In this document: positions 9,344-18,632 of the stretch, piece by piece | Layout: each line of letters begins with the position of its first letter | How positions within the stretch are numbered: the first letter of the stretch is position 1 | Assembly: GCA_964510065.1 (NCBI GenBank) | Contig: CAZEAC010000002.1 | Span: 45,725-109,724, forward strand | Direction of reading: 5' to 3' | DNA: 64,000 bases | From: CAZEAC01 sp964510065 | GTDB taxonomy: Bacteria; Bdellovibrionota_C; UBA2361; CAIXSY01 | Notes under the pieces: generated by a model | The model's input: the letters and a program-made list of their open reading frames with translations, nothing else | Told to the model about the DNA's origin: nothing | Database searches by the model: none | Made by a program: the position numbers and the translations under genes

Positions 9344-10279
9344 ATGTTTACCTCTAATTTTGACGCGCCTCGCTTGCTCCCGGAAAAGTTGCTCCGCGAG
9401 CCCCCAGCCTATGTTGAAGAGTTGGAGAAGATAAGTTCGCGCTCGCTGACAAACGTCCTGCCTGCTCCCTCACTATTTCCAGTCGAGAATTTTAAAGCTG
9501 ATCTTAGGAAACAGGAGGTACAGCTGACTCTTGGGCGCCAGCTCCTTGAGAATGAGCGGCTAAGTGATAGCACTTTTATTGTCGATGGCTATCGTCAGAG
9601 CAGACTTCATGAGAAGAACTCTGCAAACAAGAATGACCTCAAGAGCTCGCAAGAATACACCAATGCACTGATGTCACTCAAGGAAGCGCGCCAGTTGGTA
9701 AGCGGCGTACTCCATGAGGTGGCTCGCTACCAGAAGAAAGAGAGTGCGTTTCCCGCACTCAAATTGCTGCTCACTGCGAAGCAGTTAGTTTCGGTAGGCG
9801 ATGAGCGTCACGTCCGACGAACCATGATTCAGCTCCTCGTTCACGCACACGAAGGGCTTGAGGAACTTAGCACTCAGCTCAGCGATCTAGAATCGAGAAT
9901 TCAACTTGAAGTATCCCTGCTAAATAAAGGAAGTCGTACAATCGAAGCGTCGCGTGCTTGGTCCGACAGCTTGCGAAAAAGCGGCGAGATGCTTTGGGAT
10001 CTGGCAAATACCACCGACACTATACGCGATTTATTACACGCAGATAGTGCACACTATCAGGAGATCAAAGATGCAGTGCTTTTGGGATATTTGCTGGCGC
10101 CCAGAAGCTTTCCAAAGATCATTGCAACGGTTACACAAACGCTCTTCGATTCTCCCAAGGCTCCAGAGCACGCTCTCTTACTCAGCGAGCTTGAAAAAAT
10201 TAACTCCGAGCTTTCCACAAAAGTCTTGGAGATTCTTAACACCGCAAAGAAGGCAAGCGAGTTAAATCGGTCGCGCTAG
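9344..10279 (+). CDS. Hypothetical helical protein
   Basis: A 311-residue protein that I do not recognise. The start has a good ribosome site (aagga five bases upstream). The first 60 residues are low in predicted structure and proline-rich; the rest is almost entirely amphipathic helix with heptad-like leucines (for example HEGLEELSTQLSDLESRIQLEVSLL), suggesting coiled coil. No signal peptide or membrane segment. It precedes a lysozyme-like gene on the same strand by 130 nt. Its style recalls structural or secretion-accessory proteins, but nothing in the sequence proves it. Confidence 0.75.
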   Translation: MFTSNFDAPRLLPEKLLREPPAYVEELEKISSRSLTNVLPAPSLFPVENFKADLRKQEVQLTLGRQLLENERLSDSTFIVDGYRQSRLHEKNSANKNDLKSSQEYTNALMSLKEARQLVSGVLHEVARYQKKESAFPALKLLLTAKQLVSVGDERHVRRTMIQLLVHAHEGLEELSTQLSDLESRIQLEVSLLNKGSRTIEASRAWSDSLRKSGEMLWDLANTTDTIRDLLHADSAHYQEIKDAVLLGYLLAPRSFPKIIATVTQTLFDSPKAPEHALLLSELEKINSELSTKVLEILNTAKKASELNRSR

Positions 10280-10409
10280 CCTGACCTTTTTACCAATTCG
10301 TTCGCCGATTTGTACAAATAGGTAGCTGCTGCTCTGCGCGTCAGGCCCGAGAGAATACCAGCAAAAATAAACGCGCAACTTTCGACGAATTTTCTCGAAC
10401 AGCTATTCG

Positions 10410-11066
10410 ATGGATATTTATCTTCAATCAATACTTGGATCGTATGCACCGCTATTTGCGGCTCCGCGCATGCCCATTCGCGGTGAACTTACCTGGAATT
10501 CCGAAGGCGTCGATAGCCCACAAAGCCAGTACTACTCACGACGAGCACATTGGCCTGGAGGCAACTCCGGAATAACCATTGGTCGGGGCTATGATCTCGG
10601 CAGCAAGAATTCGGCGCAAGTGCTCTCCGATCTCATTACAATTGGGCTAGGCCTTCAACGCTCACAGATATTCTCGGCAGCTTCCGGAATAAGGGGGAAA
10701 CAAGCCTTACACCTCCTGCAAAATCAACATTTTCCTGAAATTTCAGCCATTGAAGAGCAACGCCTATTCGCGCGCGCATTCCTCTCAGCAGAAGAAGATG
10801 CGCGCAGGCTACTATTCGGCACATCGCCGCAGGCGCAAGACATGTGGCTGCGCGTTCCTCCTCCAGTACGCGAAGTGCTCATTGACCTTCGATACCGCGG
10901 AGATCTTACCGCATCACGGGCTCAGTTCTTCAGGCAACGGCTTCAACATCACGATCTAGAATCAATTATTCGCCTGCTCCTTGATCGCCACGCCTGGGTC
11001 GGTCAACGCGGGCTTTCTCTGCAACGATTCGAGGCTCGCCGAATGTTTATCCTGCAACAGCGCTGA
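10410..11066 (+). CDS. Lysozyme-superfamily (pesticin/T4-lysozyme-like) protein
   Basis: A 218-residue protein containing GGNSGITIGRGYDLGSKN near residue 50, close to the SGVTIGxGYDLG motif found in pesticin C-terminal and related glycan-hydrolase domains, followed by the helical layout of the lysozyme fold (QRLFARAFLSAEEDARRLL; VREVLIDLRYRGDL). Expected activity is cleavage of peptidoglycan glycan strands. There is no obvious signal peptide, so export may need another system or a holin-like partner. The last 35 codons overlap the 3' end of the DTW gene on the other strand, an unusually long convergent overlap. Confidence 0.65.
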   Translation: MDIYLQSILGSYAPLFAAPRMPIRGELTWNSEGVDSPQSQYYSRRAHWPGGNSGITIGRGYDLGSKNSAQVLSDLITIGLGLQRSQIFSAASGIRGKQALHLLQNQHFPEISAIEEQRLFARAFLSAEEDARRLLFGTSPQAQDMWLRVPPPVREVLIDLRYRGDLTASRAQFFRQRLQHHDLESIIRLLLDRHAWVGQRGLSLQRFEARRMFILQQR

Positions 11067-11762
11067 TGGATTAGAAGAACTCCCTCTCATGCGCGGCCAT
11101 TCACGCTGCAACATTTCATTCATTTTTTCAAATCCATCGATGAGCGAGCGATAATGTTCACACGGCGCGTCAATCAAACTCGCCGCGGCATTCAGCAAGA
11201 GCAGGTGCGCGATCGACTCCAACGTACTCAGGCATTCTGCACGCGGCTGTTTTCGAATACGATAACGCGAAAACAATGGCTTCTTAAAGGAAAGCCTAGG
11301 CAGCTCTCGGAGGAACCGGTTGCGATGAATAATCTTTCGCGCCTCTACCCATGTGCCATCTATCGCAATTACCGTGCAGCTTCTGTCTAGTGGGGTGGCG
11401 GAGACGTCTAGTGACTCTATCCCCGGATACAAAAGAAAGAGCTTCTGGCCAGAGCAGAGAGAAACTATATCCTCCTTCTCAAAATTAATACCACGAACAA
11501 TCTTACTATTTTTTATAGCGGGCCGGAGAAGCTTTGACGAAGAGTGATATTTTCTTCGTTCATGCGGATGCTGCAAAATCAGAAGATTGGTATGCGCTTC
11601 GAATGGCACGATGAAACCGCAGACGCAATAACTTACAGGACGACAGCACCGATAGCAGGTTGGCCGTGCGACATCACGTGGATAGGGACACATCGGATAG
11701 CAATGTCTTTGCATAGGCTTACTGCAGGTGACGCTACAATCTGCGCCATTCATTGGACCCAC
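10962..11762 (-). CDS. DTW domain protein, tRNA-uridine aminocarboxypropyltransferase (TapT-like)
   Basis: A 266-residue frame with an N-terminal Cys cluster (PTCYRCCRPVSYCVC) and the family signature IDGTWVEARKI near residue 140. DTW proteins such as E. coli TapT (YfiP) transfer the 3-amino-3-carboxypropyl group of SAM to uridine 47 in tRNA. The start is uncertain: GTG at 11762, ATG at 11753, or an ATG near 11708 just before the Cys cluster. The C-terminal 40 residues lie beyond the recognisable domain and are the part overlapping the lysozyme-like gene. It follows the 2-hydroxyacid dehydrogenase by about 31 nt, so the two are probably co-transcribed. Confidence 0.88.
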   Translation of the reverse strand: MGPMNGADCSVTCSKPMQRHCYPMCPYPRDVARPTCYRCCRPVSYCVCGFIVPFEAHTNLLILQHPHERRKYHSSSKLLRPAIKNSKIVRGINFEKEDIVSLCSGQKLFLLYPGIESLDVSATPLDRSCTVIAIDGTWVEARKIIHRNRFLRELPRLSFKKPLFSRYRIRKQPRAECLSTLESIAHLLLLNAAASLIDAPCEHYRSLIDGFEKMNEMLQREWPRMRGSSSNPSALLQDKHSASLESLQRKPALTDPGVAIKEQANN

Positions 11763-11793
11763 AAATTACTAGAAAATGAAGCTCAGATGAGGG

Positions 11794-12783
11794 TCACCCT
11801 AACACTGTCACAATATTCTCCAACGCGGCAAGTCCTTGGCGCGCTACGCTGTCATAGGTGCGGCTCCCGATATGCGGAGTAAGTACCACTTCGGGAATTC
11901 CTAGTAACGGATTCTCCGGCGTTACCGGCTCAGGATCCAGCACATCAGCACCATAGCCGGCGATATGCCCCTTTTTAATTGCCTCAGCCATCGCCACGTG
12001 ATCAACAAGGGCCCCACGACTTACATTGACGATATAGCTACCCCTTTTGCACAAGTTTAGCCGGTGTCGATCGAGAAACGAACGGTTCTCTTTTGAAAAA
12101 TTCATATGCAGTGTCACGAAATCCGCGGCACGTAGCAGATCCTCAACAGGACTGACGTAGCGCACCGACGGAGGATATTCACTGAACTCAGCGCTGCCAA
12201 AGACGCGAGTCATTTCCTCTACAAACGCCATGTGTGCTGCGGACCAATTAGTATTATAGACAAGCACCTTCATGCCAAAGGCCAGTCCGCGCTTCACCAC
12301 CTCCTTGCCAACTCGCCCAAGTCCGATCACGCCCAGTGTCTTACCGGTCAATTCGACGCCAGTCAGACGGTGCCAATTGGCTCGATGCACGGCACTATTG
12401 TGCTCTGGGATCCTACGGGTAAGCGAAAGGAGAAGGCCGAAGGTAAGCTCTGAAACAGTGGTGTGATTCACTCGCGGAGTATGCCGCACTTCGATGCCAA
12501 GCTTTGCTGCAGCCTCAAGATCGACTTTATCAAGACCAACTCCGTACTTGCTTATAACCTTGGCGCGAGGAGTTATCGCCTCTAGTACTCGCTTCGAAAA
12601 CACATCCTCGCCGCACAGAAATCCATCGAACTGTTCGTGGTTGCTAATGAGATCAAGGAAATTTTCTTCGCTGAGCGGCCCACGTGCAGCGACCACCTCA
12701 TACCCCGTGCTCTTAAGCGCCTCGCGATGCGCTCCTGGTGTGTCGAGAAAACTTGTCGTGGAGACAAGAATGCGTTTACGCAT
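11794..12783 (-). CDS. D-isomer-specific 2-hydroxyacid dehydrogenase
   Basis: A complete 329-residue enzyme. The NAD-binding core starts at VIGLGRVGKEV near residue 150. The three catalytic positions are visible: Arg in VNVSRGALVD, Glu in DVLDPEP and His in LTPHIGS. It is close to phosphoglycerate dehydrogenase in layout but lacks the C-terminal ACT domain of SerA, so it oxidises or reduces some 2-hydroxyacid/2-oxoacid pair that the sequence does not reveal. It is divergent (173 nt) from an FAD-linked D-2-hydroxyacid dehydrogenase, suggesting linked metabolism. Confidence 0.93.
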   Translation of the reverse strand: MRKRILVSTTSFLDTPGAHREALKSTGYEVVAARGPLSEENFLDLISNHEQFDGFLCGEDVFSKRVLEAITPRAKVISKYGVGLDKVDLEAAAKLGIEVRHTPRVNHTTVSELTFGLLLSLTRRIPEHNSAVHRANWHRLTGVELTGKTLGVIGLGRVGKEVVKRGLAFGMKVLVYNTNWSAAHMAFVEEMTRVFGSAEFSEYPPSVRYVSPVEDLLRAADFVTLHMNFSKENRSFLDRHRLNLCKRGSYIVNVSRGALVDHVAMAEAIKKGHIAGYGADVLDPEPVTPENPLLGIPEVVLTPHIGSRTYDSVARQGLAALENIVTVLG

Positions 12784-12956
12784 ACTACAATACCAACACT
12801 ACATTTGGAGGGGACCTACTCCGCTCAGTTATCCAGGCTAGCAAAGAGTCAAAAAAGTATCAATTTCCGCCCGAAGCTCTTGCGAATCCTAGCAAAATAG
12901 CCCTGTCGGCCAAAGCTGGATCTTAAGCGAAGTTTCTACGTATACTCTGAATCCTC

Positions 12957-14354
12957 ATGCCTAATTGTGACCACGCGCTCGAGGATATATTCAAACCGAT
13001 TCTCCATGATCGAGTTTTAACCTCTCCGCAAGATCTCGCACATTACGGAAAAGACTGGTGCAAAAACTTTCGACCATCAGCGTCGCTCGTAGTACTTCCT
13101 CAAAGCACAGCTGAAGTGGTCGAGATTGTAAAAGCCGCCGTCAAAAATCAGATCGCTCTTGTTCCGTCGGGCGGACGCACAGGCTTAAGCGGCGGCGCAA
13201 CCGCAACAAACGGCGAGGTGATAGTTGCTCTCGACCGACTTAAGAAGATTAAGTCGGTAAACAGCATTGATCGGACCATTGTTGCCGAAGCGGGCGTGGT
13301 AACACAACGCATCCAAGACGCCGCCACCGAAAAGGGGCTTTTTTATCCTGTTGAGTTTACCACGAAGGGCTCCTCACAAATTGGCGGCAACGTTTCCACA
13401 AATGCCGGCGGCATACGCGTAGTACGATACGGCTCGACACGCGACTGGGTACTAGGGTTAAAGGTGGTCAGCGGGCGCGGCGAAGTTCTTGAGCTTAATG
13501 GAGCGCTTTACAAGAACCAAACCGGCTATGATCTACGCTCTCTTTTCATCGGCGCCGAAGGCACCCTCGGCATAATTACCGAAGTAACCTTGCGGCTAAC
13601 ACTTCCCCCGGCTGAAACTACACGTGTGATGTGCGCGCTCCCATCAGTAAAAGATGTTTTGCCATTCTTTGAAAAAGTGCGCCGATCCTTTCCGGCATTG
13701 AGTGTATTTGAGCTTTTCGCGCATAACGCGCTTGAAAAGGTTCTAAAACATAATCCTCTATCGAATCCATTTCAGGCGACGCACGCGTACTACCTGCTCA
13801 TCGAAATAGAAAGAACGCGACGCGAATCGCCGTCTGAAATCGAAGAGTTCTTCTCTTCCGCCTTCGAATCGGGAGCGCTTTCTGACGTAGTGCTCGCGCA
13901 GAATTCTAAACAGGCCGAAGAATTTATGGCGCTTCGCGAAAAAATAGGCGAAACACTCTCAACGCACTATTTCCCTCATAAGAATGATATCTCGGTTCCA
14001 ATTCCAAGAATCCCTGAGTTTATAGAGAAGCTGACCGAACTTTGCCGAACCGGCTATCAGGGCATCGAAACTGTTATTTTTGGGCATGTCGGAGATGGCA
14101 ATCTGCATCTCAATGTGCTTAAGCCGAGCACGATGAGCGAGGGCGATTTCATTGCGCTGTGCAAACGCGCAGACCACGATACGTTCAAAATGATCCAGTC
14201 ACTTGGCGGAAGCATCTCTGCAGAGCATGGCATTGGCCTTTTAAAAAGAGAGTATCTACACTTTTCGAGAAGTGAAAACGAAATCGTGCTGATGCGCGAA
14301 ATAAAAAAGCAGTTCGATCCTGCCGGTATTTTCAATCCCGGAAAGATTTTTTAA
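12957..14354 (+). CDS. FAD-binding D-2-hydroxyacid (glycolate/D-lactate) dehydrogenase, GlcD-like
   Basis: A 465-residue member of the FAD-linked oxidase family. The FAD-binding domain shows VPSGGRTGLSGGA near residue 65 and SSQIGGNVSTNAGG near 140. The C-terminal domain has GHVGDGNLHLNV near 380 and ISAEHGIGLLKR near 420, the substrate and metal region conserved in GlcD, Dld and D-2-hydroxyglutarate dehydrogenase. Substrate cannot be told apart from sequence alone. It is followed by an M81 gene after 77 nt on the same strand. Confidence 0.93.
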   Translation: MPNCDHALEDIFKPILHDRVLTSPQDLAHYGKDWCKNFRPSASLVVLPQSTAEVVEIVKAAVKNQIALVPSGGRTGLSGGATATNGEVIVALDRLKKIKSVNSIDRTIVAEAGVVTQRIQDAATEKGLFYPVEFTTKGSSQIGGNVSTNAGGIRVVRYGSTRDWVLGLKVVSGRGEVLELNGALYKNQTGYDLRSLFIGAEGTLGIITEVTLRLTLPPAETTRVMCALPSVKDVLPFFEKVRRSFPALSVFELFAHNALEKVLKHNPLSNPFQATHAYYLLIEIERTRRESPSEIEEFFSSAFESGALSDVVLAQNSKQAEEFMALREKIGETLSTHYFPHKNDISVPIPRIPEFIEKLTELCRTGYQGIETVIFGHVGDGNLHLNVLKPSTMSEGDFIALCKRADHDTFKMIQSLGGSISAEHGIGLLKREYLHFSRSENEIVLMREIKKQFDPAGIFNPGKIF

Positions 14355-14431
14355 CGTGCTTCTCGAAAAGCTCGTGGCTTTCGCCTAAAGACCGCGGGAC
14401 AGCAGTTCGTACACCGTGATATACCTTAAGC

Positions 14432-15799
14432 ATGAGAATTGTCATCGCCGCGTTCGGGCTTGAAAGCTCTACTTTTACCTCGGTTGAGCCCAGCCGCGAG
14501 TCACTGTACATACGACGTGAGCAGTTTGCTCACAATGAGGTGCTCAAGATCTTCTCCGAACGCGGCATCGAAGTTTCGCAGGCAATGGCGGTTTCGGGAA
14601 CGCCCACCGGCGTTTTAGACGCTGCGCTGTATCACTCACTCAAAAGTGAGGTTATTGAATGCATCGTAAAGTGCGCGCCATTTGACGGAGTACTGATGCT
14701 AATGCATGGAAGTATGCTCTACCGCGAAAATGGCGCGCTTTTTCATGGCGAGCTGGAGTTTCTGAAGACTCTTCGCAAGGAAGTCGGAGCTTCTATGCCG
14801 ATCTCGGTTCGGCTGGATCTTCACGGAAATATTCCCGCTGAATTCGGAGGATACGTCACCGTTATCAGCGCGCTCCGCACCGCGCCGCACCGCGATGGTC
14901 TTCAGGTGGCACAAAGGGCTGCTCGTCTTCTTATTCGTGCCATCGAGGCAGACGCACAATGGCATAGCGAAGTCTTGCGGGTGCCGCTCCTTTTGACCGG
15001 CGAGCAGGTAATCACGGATGACGAGCCGGCGCACTCGCTCTACGGCCTCCTTGAGCAAAGTGATTTGAAAGCTGGAATCGTTTCTTCGTCAATAATGGTT
15101 GGCTTCGCCTGGGCCGATTCGCCCTGGACAGGAGCCAGCGTTATCGTTACCGCCGAAAACCGCGAAGCAGCAAATAAAGAATGCCTTTACCTAGCCGACG
15201 AGTTTCTCAAACGAAAAGCTGAGCTGATTAACGTCAAGGATTCACTTCCTGTCGAAGACGCGCTCGCGCATATGAAGACCAATCATGCGTGTGGAATGGT
15301 ATTTTCCGACTCCGGCGACAACGTTACTGCCGGTGGACCAGGAACTTCAACTTTTCTTTTAGATAAAATGATTGAGTCAAATATAGAAGGGTATGTCTTT
15401 GCGCAGTTTTACGATCCTGAAAGTCTTCGCCTGATAGTCGAGAATTCACCCGATGCGGTTACTGCGATTCGCCTATGCGACACTTTGAACCTTTCTGTGA
15501 AGCTTACCTCAGTGCACAATATAGATTCAGTCACAATTGTTGTCGCGATAGCCGCCGGCAACACTATCATAATTACCGACAAAAGAGTCCCACTGGCTAC
15601 ACCGGATATTTTTTCGAAGATCGGTCTTAATCCATTTGCGTCCAAAGGACTTATTGTAAAGCTCGGATACTTAATGCCCGAACTTAAAGACAGCGCTCCA
15701 TGTTCGGCCATAATCCTCACGCCTGGGCCAACTGCACTATTAGTTTCGCAGTTCACCTACCAAAAGGTTCAGCACCCCCTCTATCCGCTTGACTCTTAG
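14432..15799 (+). CDS. M81 family metallopeptidase-like protein (MlrC-like)
   Basis: A 455-residue protein with the M81 N-terminal pattern RIVIAAFGLESSTFTS, the metal-binding RLDLHGN near residue 130 and the C-terminal-domain motif SDSGDNVTAGGPG near 290. MlrC is named for degradation of linearised microcystin, but most family members occur in amino-acid or hydroxyacid gene clusters and have unknown substrates. The position after a D-2-hydroxyacid dehydrogenase suggests a small catabolic operon. Confidence 0.9.
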   Translation: MRIVIAAFGLESSTFTSVEPSRESLYIRREQFAHNEVLKIFSERGIEVSQAMAVSGTPTGVLDAALYHSLKSEVIECIVKCAPFDGVLMLMHGSMLYRENGALFHGELEFLKTLRKEVGASMPISVRLDLHGNIPAEFGGYVTVISALRTAPHRDGLQVAQRAARLLIRAIEADAQWHSEVLRVPLLLTGEQVITDDEPAHSLYGLLEQSDLKAGIVSSSIMVGFAWADSPWTGASVIVTAENREAANKECLYLADEFLKRKAELINVKDSLPVEDALAHMKTNHACGMVFSDSGDNVTAGGPGTSTFLLDKMIESNIEGYVFAQFYDPESLRLIVENSPDAVTAIRLCDTLNLSVKLTSVHNIDSVTIVVAIAAGNTIIITDKRVPLATPDIFSKIGLNPFASKGLIVKLGYLMPELKDSAPCSAIILTPGPTALLVSQFTYQKVQHPLYPLDS

Positions 15800-15837
15800 A
15801 TAATGGCGAGCCCTTAAAGACTTCGACGCACTCTTGC

Positions 15838-16863
15838 CTAATTCCGCGCTTTTGCACGCAGCTCTTCCAACTTCGCGTCGAGCGCGGCGCAGATGGCGGT
15901 GCTATGGGTACGGATGCGCTCGGCCAGATCCCAGCCCGTTGGTGTTTCCATGGTGAGGACAACTCCGGTTCTTCTCGCGATATAGGTATCGAGATCTTTG
16001 ATGCCGTCGGTGGCGTGATTATGATGGTTCGGTCCGTAACGAATAATGCCGCCATCATTTCTGTCGTCGTAGAGAATTGGAGCTGTCCAAATATCAATAT
16101 TTCGAGCTCTAAGCTCACTAATTACCCGCGTAGCAACCCGGTCCGGATCGAAGCGTGCGGTTTCGTATGTATAAAATGAATAGGCCTGCTGACTCCAGTT
16201 ATCGGGATGGGCAGTAGGTCGAAACTCAGAATGATCAGGCTGCACGATTTTATTAGAAAAATCAGGCGCGATTTCCGGGCTGTCTTCGTGACAATCTATC
16301 GCCATGAGAAATTGTGGCGAGCCTTTGTTGATATGCTCGAGGATGGCCCATGCTTCCGCGGAGTCTGAATTGTCAGTGAATCGTCGATTAATGTTTTGGT
16401 CATTGGTATTGTTGCGAGTCCCCTGGGCATACCCGCTGGGGTTGATACAAGGGAAAATCAGGAAATTAAAATCCTTGCGATAACGTTCCAAGTCAGTACG
16501 CACAAACTGCATCACTGCGAGCACTCCCGCCGGTTCGTCGCCATGCGTTCCCGCGCTCAGCAGAATCCACGGTTTGGAATCCGCGCCACTAGTGTGCGAT
16601 TCAATTTTTATAATCGGATAGCTCGTAGTTGGGTCGGCACCGGGAATACGGGCAATCACCTGAATCTTGAGGCCGAGGGCCGACATTCGAGAGACGCCGC
16701 TTAGCACGTCAGAAACATAATCGCGGCCCCGCAACGGAGAATTTGTTTCCGGAGCGAGTGCCCGTGCAGTCACCCGAGCAGCAGAATCAGCGATGTCCTG
16801 TGCCACCGCCGTATTCCCATTCCTTGCACTTCCTTGGCCGTTCATGCGCAAAACCAGACCCAT
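15838..16863 (-). CDS. M14 family zinc metallocarboxypeptidase-like protein
   Basis: A 341-residue protein with zinc ligands as HGDE (in SAGTHGDEPAG, near residue 105) and His in AIDCHED (near 190), and a likely catalytic Glu in LTMETPTGW near the C-terminus, in the M14 / succinylglutamate desuccinylase-aspartoacylase layout. The INRRF motif (QNINRRFTDN) that contacts the substrate carboxylate is also present. No signal peptide, so it probably acts in the cytoplasm. It is convergent with the M81 gene (38 nt between stops). Confidence 0.87.
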   Translation of the reverse strand: MGLVLRMNGQGSARNGNTAVAQDIADSAARVTARALAPETNSPLRGRDYVSDVLSGVSRMSALGLKIQVIARIPGADPTTSYPIIKIESHTSGADSKPWILLSAGTHGDEPAGVLAVMQFVRTDLERYRKDFNFLIFPCINPSGYAQGTRNNTNDQNINRRFTDNSDSAEAWAILEHINKGSPQFLMAIDCHEDSPEIAPDFSNKIVQPDHSEFRPTAHPDNWSQQAYSFYTYETARFDPDRVATRVISELRARNIDIWTAPILYDDRNDGGIIRYGPNHHNHATDGIKDLDTYIARRTGVVLTMETPTGWDLAERIRTHSTAICAALDAKLEELRAKARN

Positions 16864-17077
16864 TACAGTAGTTATGCAGATTCAAGGCAGCGCCGTATCG
16901 AAAAGCCAAAAACCTCCGAAAAATTAAGTGGTGATGTTGCGTTAAAGGAAATGCCTTGAGGCTATCGTTATAATCTCGTTAACTTGCCAAAACTATTTAC
17001 AAATATGCCTGCACCTCGCACTTTAAAGTGCCCATAACAATAGCAAGGTTATAGAGTTATAGACTCACTGGTTTTGT

Positions 17078-18037
17078 ATGACTTTTCGCAACACTCAGGT
17101 CGACTTAAGAAAAAAAAAGTCCCGTTCCGACCAGGAAATGGGCGAGAAGGTAACCCTCGACCAGCCGGCGCATGTCGGCGGCGGCAAATCTGCAGAGCGG
17201 GAGAGACAAGCGCATATTGACAATCTTGCGGGCCCAGTTGCCAAGCCCAGTGCGGCCGGCGCAGACCTCCAAGCATCACTCGAAAAGCTTGATCCCAAGA
17301 ACTTAAAGAAAATTAATTTTGATAGCTTTACTGGAGAGCAGCGCGCACAAATTGCCCAGCAATTCATGGAAACCGTTCGCGGCATTGAGGAGCTCGCGAA
17401 ACCACTGGATGTCAATGCTGATGGACGAGTTTCAAAACAGGAGATCCATGCTTTCGCGCTCAGCGCAATGCGCAGCGCTCTCGATCAGATAGAACCGCAA
17501 CTGCCCGACGCGCTAAAGTCTTTGGTCCTCAAGCAGCTCGATAAATTGGAACAGATTCCTTTCGCGGTCACCGCAGAATTAAAGTTTTTCAATAGCATTG
17601 TATCATCACTGCTGAAGTTCGAGCAGATCTTTGCAAAACTTTTTCCGGATGGGTTCAGCAGCAAAGCAATTATCGGGAAAATCGATGGCATCTTGGGCAA
17701 ACACGACGGCAACGTCGACTTTGAGGAGATAAAGAAATTTCTTGAAAGCAATAAGGCCGCATCGAAAACGGTTGCCGACGAATTGAGCGATTTTATCCAT
17801 AAACTCAGCGATACTGTCGTTGACGCAATTGATGTTGCACTCAAGTACAAGAAGAAGGATCCGGAAGATATCTCGTGTAGTCCAGAAGAGCTGAAGGCAC
17901 TACGTGAATTATTTGCCGGCGTCCGGAGCGCAGTGGGCGCAAGAACTAATGCTGGCTTTCGCCGTGGCACAGATCGAATGGTCAAAGGTTTCGACTCTTT
18001 AACTGCTGCCACAGAAATAGACTATAAGCTTCCCTAA
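17078..18037 (+). CDS. Hypothetical EF-hand protein
   Basis: A 319-residue, mainly helical protein. Residues 111-122 form a textbook EF-hand loop (DVNADGRVSKQE). A second, degenerate loop is near 205 (GKHDGNVDFEE), where acidic ligands are missing at the first and third positions. No signal peptide or membrane segment. The first 60 residues are charged and Gly/Ala-rich. Alternative start at 17138 (MGEKV). Calcium binding is likely from the first loop; the biological role is unknown. It stands alone, with a perfect TATAAT at 16969-16974 upstream but no convincing -35 box. Confidence 0.75.
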   Translation: MTFRNTQVDLRKKKSRSDQEMGEKVTLDQPAHVGGGKSAERERQAHIDNLAGPVAKPSAAGADLQASLEKLDPKNLKKINFDSFTGEQRAQIAQQFMETVRGIEELAKPLDVNADGRVSKQEIHAFALSAMRSALDQIEPQLPDALKSLVLKQLDKLEQIPFAVTAELKFFNSIVSSLLKFEQIFAKLFPDGFSSKAIIGKIDGILGKHDGNVDFEEIKKFLESNKAASKTVADELSDFIHKLSDTVVDAIDVALKYKKKDPEDISCSPEELKALRELFAGVRSAVGARTNAGFRRGTDRMVKGFDSLTAATEIDYKLP

Positions 18038-18157
18038 TATATCCGCACATAAATTATATTTGACCTGATGACTTTCTAATTTAGCGCAGCGCAGCCTCAG
18101 CCCAATGAAAGTGGGGTCGCATTGACATGCCTAATGCAACTAAGTATCATTAGACAA

Positions 18158-18610
18158 ATGCCGCACATCCACACAAAAATCGATAGTATTGGTGCAAGTT
18201 TATCCTTTGCCTGCGCGCTGCACTGCATGCTCATGCCGTTTCTTATCGGTATTTTGCCACTTATCGGCTTAGGCGTTCTTGCGGATCATGGTGCCGAACT
18301 TATCTTTGTTGGATTCTCGATAGTGCTTGCCGGGTTAAGCATGTGCTGGGGTTACCGCACACATGGACGACTATTAGTATTTCTTACGTTTGCTTGCTCC
18401 GCGGCTTTAATTGCTACAGGCTACTTTGTAGTTTCTGATCTTCATCACATTCCCTTTGTCGTGCTTGGCGCTTTCGGAATATCTCTCAGCCACTTCATCA
18501 ATCGGAAGCTCTGCCTTTCTTGCGCAGTTTGCAATGCGCACGAACAAGAGCTCGTCGCCGTTACCGAGGCCAGCGCAAAGAAGAGCAGCTGCTGTTCACA
18601 CTGCAGCTAA
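18158..18610 (+). CDS. MerC-domain membrane protein
   Basis: About 150 residues with four hydrophobic helices. The MerC signature is visible: IDSIGASLSFACALHCMLMP in helix 1 with the paired cysteines, and a Cys-rich tail (CLSCAVCN, then CCSHCS). MerC proteins take up mercuric ions in mer operons, but stand-alone homologues without mer genes, as here, are common in marine and environmental bacteria and have uncertain substrates. The frame is open from a TTG at 18122; ATGs at 18134 and 18158 are possible and I prefer the latter. Confidence 0.82.
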   Translation: MPHIHTKIDSIGASLSFACALHCMLMPFLIGILPLIGLGVLADHGAELIFVGFSIVLAGLSMCWGYRTHGRLLVFLTFACSAALIATGYFVVSDLHHIPFVVLGAFGISLSHFINRKLCLSCAVCNAHEQELVAVTEASAKKSSCCSHCS

Positions 18611-18632
18611 ACTTTCCGCGAGTCGGTATCTT

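Noticed and set aside
16921..17077. Sigma-70 promoter for the EF-hand gene from TATAAT at 16969
   Set aside because: No acceptable -35 box at 16-18 nt spacing, so it is only mentioned in the gene entry.
17485..18012. 175-codon minus-strand frame opposite the EF-hand gene
   Set aside because: Ser-rich product typical of antisense frames; the plus strand has the EF-hand motif.
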